From Dehalococcoidia bacterium (GTDB taxonomy: Bacteria; Chloroflexota; Dehalococcoidia; Lucifugimonadales; UBA826): a stretch of DNA of 64,000 bases. Positions 18,518 through 25,464 of the stretch are shown here, in pieces. Within the stretch, counting starts at the first letter, position 1. The number at the start of each line of letters is the position of its first letter. The notes beneath the pieces are model-generated. The model saw only the letters and a program-made list of their open reading frames with translations, was not told the origin of the DNA and ran no database searches. The translations under genes were made by a program, and so were the position numbers. The stretch spans positions 111,844 through 175,843 of the forward strand of contig JAPYSB010000004.1 in assembly GCA_029936675.1 (NCBI GenBank). The letters are read 5' to 3'.

Positions 18518-19059
18518 TCCACCATAGAATTCGTGAAATATGGGCCTATAATCATCAACCATGGAAGCAATATCCATGCCATGAACCACCCCATCATCGA
18601 AGGAAAAAATGCTTTCAAAAGGGAAATGTTATGTGTCGTTTTTACCCCGACCGTTACGGCGATTAGTAACCATGCTAAGGTTATTAATAGTATGTAATCT
18701 CCCACTATAGGGATCGTGGCTAAGATCAATCCAACTCCCGGACCATATGCTATGCCAGTGCTACGAATAGTATCTCTAAACTCTGCGTCTCCTCCCATAA
18801 GCCCGCATAATGTGTTGTTGATGAATGACCACAACATCATCCCAACAAAAATAGTGGAAAATGCCACTGTCATCATTTGAAGGCGGGCGAAATCGCTTTC
18901 TGGATTAATCACGGTACCTTTGTAGTGCAGGTATATTGCGCTTGAAAAGCCCGTAATTGCCACCGTACCCAGGGACTGTATGACAAGTTCTGGGCGGTTT
19001 CTAAACTCAGGATAAATTTGTTTATTTAATATGGCAGCTTTAATGAGGTTATCAATCAT
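18514..19059 (-). CDS. Yip1-like integral membrane protein
   Basis: A 181-residue protein with about five hydrophobic segments and a short polar N-terminus. The pattern, with FRNRPELVIQSL followed by evenly spaced helices and a GIAYGPGVGL loop, resembles bacterial Yip1-domain proteins. These are membrane proteins of unknown function. No catalytic motif is visible. It converges with tatD and diverges from the decarboxylase cluster. The gene is real on coding pattern; the family name is tentative. Confidence 0.65.
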   Translation of the reverse strand: MIDNLIKAAILNKQIYPEFRNRPELVIQSLGTVAITGFSSAIYLHYKGTVINPESDFARLQMMTVAFSTIFVGMMLWSFINNTLCGLMGGDAEFRDTIRSTGIAYGPGVGLILATIPIVGDYILLITLAWLLIAVTVGVKTTHNISLLKAFFPSMMGWFMAWILLPWLMIIGPYFTNSMVD

Positions 19060-19211
19060 AAATGGTATTTGCTATCGTAATGTCGTCTCGGGTTCCGACA
19101 AAATATTGATAATAGTGTAAAATCCTTAGGTTCTAAAATCCTAGCATAATTGGTGTAATTCTCATCGACTCATCGATCCTAACACAAGGTGCCTATCTAA
19201 CAGTTATTGGT

Positions 19212-19418
19212 ATGGGCACATCATTTATACTGCTTTTAGTATTGATTGCCTCAATATTAGTAACTAAATACGTTTCTAATAAAATAGACCCTCCCTACGT
19301 ATCTCCTAATGAAGAACAACAACAGGAGCTGGCGAGGAAAGCAAAGGCAGCCGCTGCCGCCTTTGCTTTCCTCGCTGTTAAAGGAAATGGTCCTAAAATA
19401 GATTCCGAAGTGAAATAA
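19212..19418 (+). CDS. Sodium-pumping decarboxylase gamma-type small subunit (OadG/MmdD-like)
   Basis: A 68-residue protein with one N-terminal membrane helix, a short PPYVSPNEE linker and an Ala-rich C-terminal helix. This is the layout of OadG-type subunits, which hold the decarboxylase complex together at the membrane. It lies 30 nt ahead of the OadB-like beta subunit. The Ala-rich helix is encoded by a near-perfect DNA palindrome (19332-19375). The assignment rests mainly on layout and context, since the family is poorly conserved. Confidence 0.7.
   Translation: MGTSFILLLVLIASILVTKYVSNKIDPPYVSPNEEQQQELARKAKAAAAAFAFLAVKGNGPKIDSEVK
19332..19375 (+). repeat. 17 bp inverted repeat within the OadG-like gene
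   Basis: Arms 19332-19348 and 19359-19375 are exact reverse complements separated by 10 nt, so the mRNA would form a strong hairpin about 40 nt before the stop. The same 15-residue Ala-rich peptide is encoded on both strands because the palindrome is in register with codons. Confidence 0.9.
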
Positions 19419-19448
19419 TTGAACCAGTTATATTGACGGTGCACATAA

Positions 19449-20609
19449 GTGATAGAACAACTTCTTGATTTTATAAGAACAACAGGGGTCGCCAATATAG
19501 GGTGGCAAGATGTGGTGATGATTTTTGTTGGCATTTTATTTATATACCTCGCCATAAAAAAAGACTGGGAACCATATGAACTCCTGCCAATAGGATTGGG
19601 AATAATAGCCGCGAATCTACCTTTGACCGGTTTAATTACACCTCCAACTTCAGATTCTTTGAATCAAGAGGCGGGAATATTCGGTATCTTTTTTCATTAC
19701 GGATTATCTTTTTGGAATATATTGCCTCCTATTATTTTTCTTGGACTAGGAGCACTGACAGATTTTGGCCCAGTAATAGCAAATCCCAAAACTTTACTTT
19801 TAGGTGCTGCCGCTCAAATAGGCATATTTGTTGCTTTTTGGGGAGCTTTAATGGCGGGATCTTTAGGAATGAATTTTGGAATTAAGGAAGCTGCCTCGAT
19901 TGGTATCATCGGTGGGGCAGATGGTCCCACAACGATATTTCTCTCAGCACGGTTGGCACCAGAAATATTAGGTATAACGGCTGTTATAGCCTACTCTTAC
20001 ATGGCAGCCGTTGCATTTATACAACCTCCATTAATGAAGCTGTTCACTACGGAAAAAGAGCGACAAATAGTTATGCGACCTCTCAGGGAGGTTTCAAAGC
20101 TTGAAAAATTGATATTTCCTAACGTGGCTCTAATAGCGATAATATTGGTGGTTCCCAAATCTGCCCCATTGATAGCCATGTTCATGATAGGTAATTTGTT
20201 CCGCGAGAGTGGAGCTGTCCCCCGATTGACAAAATCTGCATCTAATGAGATTTTGAATATCGCCACAATTTTCCTAATGATTACAGTAGGTACCCAACTC
20301 ACCGCCGACAGAGTCTTCGATTGGCAAACTATGGTGATATTGGTTCTTGGGTTAGTTGCTTTTTCTTGTGGGACTATTGGTGGGATACTATTTGCGAAAA
20401 TCATGAATTTATTTCTCAATGAAAAGATAAATCCTCTTATTGGTTCAGCTGGTGTTTCAGCTGTACCAATGGCTGCACGCATTTCACATCATCTTGGCCA
20501 AGAGGCGAATCCGAATAATTTTTTGTTGCCCCATGCCATGGGTCCTAACGTGGCAGGGGTGATTGGATCTGCTGTAATAGCAGGCGTTTTCATATCTTTG
20601 GTGGCCTAG
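19449..20609 (+). CDS. Sodium ion-translocating decarboxylase beta subunit (OadB/MmdB/GcdB type)
   Basis: Membrane subunit that decarboxylates carboxybiotin and pumps sodium ions outward. The 386 residues form about nine hydrophobic segments. Family hallmarks are GIIGGADGPTTIFLS, which holds the catalytic/sodium-binding aspartate region, and GSAGVSAVPMAARISHHLGQ plus NNFLLPHAMGPNVAGVIGSA near the C-terminus. The start is GTG at 19449 with a weak ribosome-binding site. It sits between the gamma-type subunit and the biotin carrier. The acyl substrate depends on the alpha subunit, which is not in this window. Confidence 0.95.
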   Translation: MIEQLLDFIRTTGVANIGWQDVVMIFVGILFIYLAIKKDWEPYELLPIGLGIIAANLPLTGLITPPTSDSLNQEAGIFGIFFHYGLSFWNILPPIIFLGLGALTDFGPVIANPKTLLLGAAAQIGIFVAFWGALMAGSLGMNFGIKEAASIGIIGGADGPTTIFLSARLAPEILGITAVIAYSYMAAVAFIQPPLMKLFTTEKERQIVMRPLREVSKLEKLIFPNVALIAIILVVPKSAPLIAMFMIGNLFRESGAVPRLTKSASNEILNIATIFLMITVGTQLTADRVFDWQTMVILVLGLVAFSCGTIGGILFAKIMNLFLNEKINPLIGSAGVSAVPMAARISHHLGQEANPNNFLLPHAMGPNVAGVIGSAVIAGVFISLVA

Positions 20610-20612
20610 TCA

Positions 20613-21011
20613 ATGAAAATTCGAGTGGAAAAAAAATGGTATACGATCGAGATAGACAGTATCTCCCCTGACTCCGCAGTTGTTTTAGTTGATGGTGAAA
20701 GGTTTGAGGTGAAATTAGCCGATGTAGAAAAAACAAGTGAGCCGATGGGGGAAGTGTCCGATCCTACGTCCGACTCTGTTGGAGGGAGAACGGGTAATTT
20801 TAAGGAATTCAAAAGCCCGATGCCCGGGATTATAATATCTATTCTGGTACAGACTGGTGATGATGTGTCTGAAGGCCAGGATATATGTGTGTTGGAATCG
20901 ATGAAGATGCGACAAACTCTTAAATCAGGTATGGCAGGCACTATTATGGAGACCGGCGTGTCGCCAGGCGATCAAATATTGGACGGAGACGTAATTTTCC
21001 TGATTAAGTAA
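20613..21011 (+). CDS. Biotin carrier protein of the sodium-pumping decarboxylase
   Basis: A 132-residue protein with a C-terminal biotinyl domain. The attachment lysine is K98 in LESMKMRQTL, a variant of the usual A-M-K-M with serine at the first position. The prolines of SPMPGII upstream are typical. The N-terminal part (1-60) is a small beta domain followed by an Asp/Ser/Gly linker, as in MmdC/GcdC proteins. It begins 3 nt after the beta subunit stop, so it is co-translated. It would carry CO2 from a carboxyltransferase (alpha subunit) to the beta subunit. Confidence 0.92.
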   Translation: MKIRVEKKWYTIEIDSISPDSAVVLVDGERFEVKLADVEKTSEPMGEVSDPTSDSVGGRTGNFKEFKSPMPGIIISILVQTGDDVSEGQDICVLESMKMRQTLKSGMAGTIMETGVSPGDQILDGDVIFLIK

Positions 21012-21033
21012 ATACTGTCCGAATTGATTCTAA

Positions 21034-21627
21034 TTATCGCTCTAGATTTGCAAGCGCTGATTCTGCAATTAGCAATTCTTCTGTTTCTCTGATCGGGTGA
21101 ATTAAATTAATAGCCATTTGCAACTCTTTTTTTGCCTCCGCCACGTTTCCGTCCTTTTTATGAATTAAACCTAGGTATAGATGGGTTCCCCCAAGCTCTA
21201 CATCCAACGCTAACGCTCTTTGGAAATCTGTTTTAGCAAGTTCATATCTTTCCAAATGGTAATAAGCCGCACCTCTAGATTTGTAAGCGATGGCTAGATC
21301 AGGCATTCTTTTTATCAGGGTAGAAAAGGCATTAACAGATTCGATAAACTGCTCTGATCTCAATAGATTAAGGCCACGATTATAGAGAAACAGGGCTTCT
21401 ATTTCAGGGGTTGGCGATGCTGGTATAGGTTTTGCCGGGGTGACGGTCGGGGTAACTTTAGCTTCTTGGGAAATTTTATTGATTGTAAGCATGGGCTCTT
21501 TGGTAGGTACGGGTAGAGTTGTTCTATTGGCGTTATTATCACAAGATAGTAATGAGCAAACTATAATTGTCATAGCAATCAATGGCAGGGGCCTGAAATA
21601 TGAAATCAAGTTCACGTTATATGACAT
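21034..21627 (-). CDS. TPR-repeat lipoprotein
   Basis: A 197-residue protein with a signal peptide and lipobox CSLLSC (cysteine near residue 29), then a Pro/Thr-rich linker to about 75 and three tetratricopeptide repeats. Repeats are seen around FLYNRGLNLLRSEQFIESV, AYKSRGAAYYHLERYELA and HLYLGLIHKKDGNVAEA. It is expected to be anchored on the outer face of the cytoplasmic membrane as a protein-protein interaction module. Partner unknown. It converges with the biotin carrier gene with 22 nt between. Confidence 0.85.
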   Translation of the reverse strand: MSYNVNLISYFRPLPLIAMTIIVCSLLSCDNNANRTTLPVPTKEPMLTINKISQEAKVTPTVTPAKPIPASPTPEIEALFLYNRGLNLLRSEQFIESVNAFSTLIKRMPDLAIAYKSRGAAYYHLERYELAKTDFQRALALDVELGGTHLYLGLIHKKDGNVAEAKKELQMAINLIHPIRETEELLIAESALANLER

Positions 21628-21699
21628 AGGGAATAGAAAATTTAGTATAGGAAGAAGTTAATTGATTCCTATTCTATCATCTCAATTAAATTGGAGGAT

Positions 21700-22215
21700 A
21701 TGTTGATAAAAACATTAGAAGATAAAACCCCACTGGTTCATCCTACCGCTTTTGTTAGCGAGGCCGCCTATGTTGTAGGGGATGTTGAGATAGGTGAAGG
21801 ATCAAGTATTTGGCCTGGAACCGTTATAAGAGGCGATATGGGTAAGGTGAAAATTGGTAAGTATACAAATATTCAAGATAATTCTGTGGTCCATGGGGAC
21901 GATGACGTCGAAATTGGCGACTACGTGACTGTAGGCCACAGAGTTATGTGTCATGCTAAATACATAGGAGATCAATCACTCATCGGGAATGGGGCTATAT
22001 TAAATGACGGGGTAATAATCGGGAAAAATAGTGTGGTCGGGTCGGGGACTATGGTGCTAGAGAACATGGATATACCGGAGAGGTCTATTGCTGTGGGTAT
22101 GCCTGCAAGAGTCAGAGGTGAAGTTCAGCAAAAACATTTAGATCTGCAGGTAGAGCTTGCCGATATTTATTCCAATCAAGCCAAACGATACAAAAAAGAA
22201 GGTACTCTCGAGTAG
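21700..22215 (+). CDS. Gamma-class carbonic anhydrase family protein
   Basis: Left-handed beta-helix hexapeptide protein of the YrdA/PaaY/CaiE group. The three metal histidines are in SVVHGD and VGHRVMCHAKY (H-x5-H shape plus one), and IRGDMGKVKIGKYTNIQDN is the usual active-site segment. Around 171 residues, family length. GGAGG (21693-21697) lies only 2 nt before the ATG at 21700 and 5 nt before a TTG at 21703, so either may be the true start. Activity as carbonic anhydrase is plausible since the ligands are intact, but many members are uncharacterised. Confidence 0.88.
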   Translation: MLIKTLEDKTPLVHPTAFVSEAAYVVGDVEIGEGSSIWPGTVIRGDMGKVKIGKYTNIQDNSVVHGDDDVEIGDYVTVGHRVMCHAKYIGDQSLIGNGAILNDGVIIGKNSVVGSGTMVLENMDIPERSIAVGMPARVRGEVQQKHLDLQVELADIYSNQAKRYKKEGTLE

Positions 22216-22225
22216 AAGATCTGCC

Positions 22226-22999
22226 TCAGGAAATAATTACAGGGGTACCATGTTCCGGGTGAGTGATTATTGTCACTTCCGACCCATATATGGATTCAAT
22301 GTTATTTTTTGTTAATACTTCTTCAGGCGTTCCATCTGCAGCGATAGATCCTTTTGAGAATAGAAGGATTCTGTCGCTGAATTGAGCTGCGATATTTAGA
22401 TCGTGTATAGCCAAAATAGTGACACCAAACCCAGATTTCTGCTCGTGTATTTTTCTTATGAGTTTTATAACTTTGATTTGATGAGAAATATCTAGATTGG
22501 AAGTCGGTTCGTCTAACAACATTATTGGTGACTCTTGGGTAATCGCCAGAGCCAGCATAGTACGTTGCCTTTCACCCCCTGAAATTTCCCCTAATTTTCT
22601 TTTGGAGAGATAATCTATTTCTGTTAAAGACATGGATTTGCGTGCTATATCGAAATCTTTTTTTGACTCCCATTGAAGTAACCCGAGGTGAGGATTGCGT
22701 CCTAACATCACAAAATCTGGAATACTGATCTCATCCGGAAGTTTTGGGTTTTGTGGGACCATTGATATCCAAACCGCTCTTTTTTTATTTGTAAGATTAT
22801 GACTTAGTTGATCATATATATATATTTTTCCAGAGGAAGGTTTTAATGTGCCGGATATTAGTTTCAATAAAGTAGTCTTTCCAGCTCCATTCGGCCCAAC
22901 TAGAGAAACTAATTCTCCTGGGTTGAAATGTGCAGTGATTTCTTGAATGGCATTTACATTTCCATATTTGAACGAAATATTTTGAAGATCAAGAACCAT
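22226..22999 (-). CDS. btuD: Cobalamin ABC importer ATP-binding protein (BtuD type)
   Basis: ATPase of a FecCD/BtuCD-type importer. About 257 residues with Walker A GPNGAGKTT, signature EISGGERQRTM, Walker B IMLLDEPTSNLD and the H-loop AIHDLN. The frame opens at a TTG at 23002, but the next codon, ATG 22999, has GGGAG 8 nt upstream. It overlaps the permease gene by 11 nt. Substrate assignment to cobalamin comes from the riboswitch ahead of the operon, not from this protein, since the family also serves siderophores and heme. Confidence 0.93.
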   Translation of the reverse strand: MVLDLQNISFKYGNVNAIQEITAHFNPGELVSLVGPNGAGKTTLLKLISGTLKPSSGKIYIYDQLSHNLTNKKRAVWISMVPQNPKLPDEISIPDFVMLGRNPHLGLLQWESKKDFDIARKSMSLTEIDYLSKRKLGEISGGERQRTMLALAITQESPIMLLDEPTSNLDISHQIKVIKLIRKIHEQKSGFGVTILAIHDLNIAAQFSDRILLFSKGSIAADGTPEEVLTKNNIESIYGSEVTIITHPEHGTPVIIS

Positions 23000-24068
23000 C
23001 AACAGTGCTCCCTTTGGTTTTTAAAAGCACATAAACGAAAAACGGAGACCCTACTAACGCAGTTATTATTCCAACTGGCAATTCAATGGGATTTACAATT
23101 GTTCTAGCTGTCAAATCGGCGAGAATCAAAAAAGCAGCGCCCACTATGCCGGAAAGAGGTAGTAGTGTTCGATAATCTGTGCCCCATAAAAGCCGTATGA
23201 TGTGAGGAGCTATTAAACCAACGAAACCTATCAGACCGCTAAATGAGACTGCGGCGGCTGTGACCAAAGTTGCCGATACTATCAATATGCGTTTGGTCTT
23301 CTCTGTGTTGACGCCTAAGGATTCAGCGTAATACTCCTCAAGTTGCATGGTGTTCAATATTCGGCTGTAGCCCAAAATGAAACTCACGCCTATTATCATG
23401 TAAGGCATTATTAATATTGAGTGAGACCATTGTGCCCTTATGAACCCCCCCATGAGCCAGCTGAGTAATGGTCTCAAATCGGGATCACTTCTTAGCATCA
23501 AAATTCCTGTGATAGCTGTCGCAAATGCTCCAATGGCTAATCCCGCCAAAAGTAGTGTCGACAGGTGGGTGTTGCTAGATTTTATGGAGATTAGATATGC
23601 GATAAAAACTGCTACGATTCCTCCACAAAACGAAGCTATGGGGAGTAGGCTGAAGTATCCATAAGTGAAAGGTATTCCCGACAGGAAAACAATAGTAGCC
23701 CCAAGGGAGGCTCCTGAAGCGACTCCAATTAAATATGGATCCGCCAAGGGGTTTTTAAATAAACCCTGATATGTGGCCCCTGAAATTCCGAGAGATGCCC
23801 CCACTAGTAATGCAAGGACAACTCGGGGGAACCTGATGTTCCATATTATGGTGTGCCAGGCAGGCGTTAGTTCAATTGACCCGTTAAATAAGTTTAATTT
23901 GGAAAAGAGAATTAAAAATACAGAGGTGACAGGTATATACACTGACCCCACAGCCACGCCAATAACGGCACATATGAATATTATAATTATCCCGATTGTT
24001 ATTTTATTCCAAGGATATTTATATGGTAGTACAAGGTCTTGACCATTGGTATTAGTTGTGGATTTCAT
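22989..24068 (-). CDS. btuC: Cobalamin ABC importer permease (BtuC/FecCD family)
   Basis: A 359-residue polytopic membrane protein with about ten hydrophobic segments. It shows RFPRVVLALLVGASLGISGATYQGLFKNPLADP near residue 85, the family's most conserved block, and GFVGLIAPHIIRLLWGTDYRTLLP near 300. Both are diagnostic of FecCD permeases. The start ATG overlaps the btuF stop as ATGA, and the 3' end overlaps btuD. It is the second gene behind the cobalamin riboswitch. Confidence 0.94.
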   Translation of the reverse strand: MKSTTNTNGQDLVLPYKYPWNKITIGIIIIFICAVIGVAVGSVYIPVTSVFLILFSKLNLFNGSIELTPAWHTIIWNIRFPRVVLALLVGASLGISGATYQGLFKNPLADPYLIGVASGASLGATIVFLSGIPFTYGYFSLLPIASFCGGIVAVFIAYLISIKSSNTHLSTLLLAGLAIGAFATAITGILMLRSDPDLRPLLSWLMGGFIRAQWSHSILIMPYMIIGVSFILGYSRILNTMQLEEYYAESLGVNTEKTKRILIVSATLVTAAAVSFSGLIGFVGLIAPHIIRLLWGTDYRTLLPLSGIVGAAFLILADLTARTIVNPIELPVGIITALVGSPFFVYVLLKTKGSTVDGS

Positions 24069-25147
24069 TTGAAAAGGCCAGGGTAGAATTCATTTGCTAG
24101 CTCCTCTAAACCTAATATGAATCTTGGTCCAGAAATACTAAGATAATCGTCGTTTGATTTGAAAATAGATTTATTTTTGATAGGCAATAATTTATTGAAA
24201 GCGGGATTTTGATACAGTAAATCAGGAGTAGAACTTATGATGATTTGAGGATCTCGGTCTATGATTATCTCAGGACTTAATTGCCCATAATTATCCACGT
24301 CATAGGCTACATTTTTGAGTTTTAGCAATTGAAATACATTTCCCATAAGTGTGTTGTTGCCAGGAGTCCAAAGATCTCCCACGTCTTGAAAGATAGAAGG
24401 ACCAGAATGATATGGGTCCAAAATGAATTGGATTTCGGCGATCCTTGTTTCAAAGTTTTTGGCTAATATTTCCGCTTCGTTCACAGCACCAGTGATCTGC
24501 CCCCATGTTCTGAAAGTGTCTGCCATTTTCATCAGGTCGTCATCGATCGATTCTAATAAAAGTACTTTTAGCCCTGCTTTCTCCAACTCTTCCTTGAAGG
24601 TCGGATAAAATAAGAAAACTAAATCTGGGTCTAGATCAAGGATGCGTTCGACATTCATATTGAACGCATCGCCGATTTTTTCAATATCTTCCACTTCTAC
24701 AGGGTGAGAAACCCAGCTGTGGGTTCCAATAATTCTGTGCCCTTGACCTATTGCGAAAATAGTTTCAACTGCCGCTGCATCGTAGGCAATTATACGTTCC
24801 GGAGGCTTATTGAAAACTACCTCACTCCCGTCTCTAGCTATGATAGTTACTGGGAATTGAGCGGTTAATTTTTCATAGGTGGGGGGTGATGGAGTCGAGA
24901 AATATTTAACTATCCTATCTTTGGGGAATTTTTGACTTTGTGTTTTTTTAGTGATTGGTAAAGCTGTAAGAGCAACTATCGGCGTAGAAGGTAATATTTG
25001 TTTGTGAGTGTAGGGTTTTATCGGTACTGGAGTTGAGGCTGGGGCTGCCGGATCGGGTTGTTTTGGAGAAGATCCTTCGGAACATGAGGCCATTCCTATC
25101 ATCAATACGAAGGCAATTGAAGTATTAAGCAAAATTGGCCGAAACAA
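24065..25147 (-). CDS. btuF: Cobalamin-binding lipoprotein of the ABC importer (BtuF type)
   Basis: Substrate-binding component with the helical-backbone PBP fold (TroA/BtuF group). The frame opens at 25168, but a strong AGGAGG lies just 5 nt before a TTG at 25145-25147. From there the protein begins with a 21-residue signal peptide ending at lipobox GMASC. A Pro-rich linker follows, then the binding domain from about residue 90 with PPERIIAYDAAAVETIFAIG and IGDAFNMNVERILDLDPDLV typical of the family. The riboswitch and terminator lie directly upstream, so B12 should repress it. Confidence 0.9.
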   Translation of the reverse strand: MFRPILLNTSIAFVLMIGMASCSEGSSPKQPDPAAPASTPVPIKPYTHKQILPSTPIVALTALPITKKTQSQKFPKDRIVKYFSTPSPPTYEKLTAQFPVTIIARDGSEVVFNKPPERIIAYDAAAVETIFAIGQGHRIIGTHSWVSHPVEVEDIEKIGDAFNMNVERILDLDPDLVFLFYPTFKEELEKAGLKVLLLESIDDDLMKMADTFRTWGQITGAVNEAEILAKNFETRIAEIQFILDPYHSGPSIFQDVGDLWTPGNNTLMGNVFQLLKLKNVAYDVDNYGQLSPEIIIDRDPQIIISSTPDLLYQNPAFNKLLPIKNKSIFKSNDDYLSISGPRFILGLEELANEFYPGLFK

Positions 25148-25202
25148 ATTACCCTCCTTTTTAATCAAAGACCTGCCTACTTCTGGTCTTTCGCAGGAAA
25201 AT

Positions 25203-25229
25203 AAAAAAGCCCACTCTCTTTGTGTGGGC
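25203..25229 (-). terminator. Rho-independent terminator of the cobalamin riboswitch
   Basis: On the minus strand GCCCAC and GTGGGC form a 6 bp stem around a 9 nt loop, followed by six U residues. It lies between the riboswitch core and btuF. Its left arm shares bases with the right arm of a GGCCGG-based stem just upstream, which fits a switch between two folds. Confidence 0.85.
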
Positions 25230-25400
25230 CGGTTGGGGAGGTGATCATCTCAACCCGGCCTTTCCGCGAAGACCTAGATAGTGGTGCTTAGTGGTTGACC
25301 GGACTTGCTTCTTAAAGCCTACCGTTGCGGGACAGTGTCGGATTTCGACCGACTTCCTCTTTTAAACCCTGTAGGGCACTTGCACCATTTTCAAATTCTG
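25230..25400 (-). promoter_or_regulatory. Cobalamin (adenosylcobalamin-type) riboswitch
   Basis: The minus strand holds the B12-box core ACTGTCCCGCAACGGTA (25320-25336), preceded by a GTCGG/CCGAC stem around GAAATCCGACAC-like bases. It also has the GGTGC and GTGCCC elements near the 5' side. This order matches the cobalamin riboswitch class. A GGCCGG...CCGGCC stem follows at the 3' side before the terminator. It controls btuF-btuC-btuD by transcription termination when cobalamin is plentiful. The 5' and 3' limits are approximate. Confidence 0.93.
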
Positions 25401-25414
25401 TTTTTAACTGCTCC

Positions 25415-25444
25415 ATCAAACCATGACTGCAATTAATTTGTCAA
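25415..25444 (-). promoter_or_regulatory. Candidate promoter of the cobalamin uptake operon
   Basis: A consensus TTGACA -35 (25439-25444) and TTTGAT -10 (25415-25420) with an 18 nt spacer lie 20 nt after the rpoC stop and just ahead of the riboswitch core, on the minus strand. Confidence 0.55.
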
Positions 25445-25464
25445 TACTTATGTATATTGGCAGT

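Noticed and set aside
19295..19555. An 86-residue minus-strand frame opposite the OadG-like gene and the OadB start
   Set aside because: It reads the palindrome and the antisense of two well-supported genes. The shared Ala-rich peptide is a consequence of the inverted repeat.
20004..20482. A long minus-strand frame opposite the decarboxylase beta subunit
   Set aside because: Antisense to conserved family motifs on the plus strand; no independent evidence.
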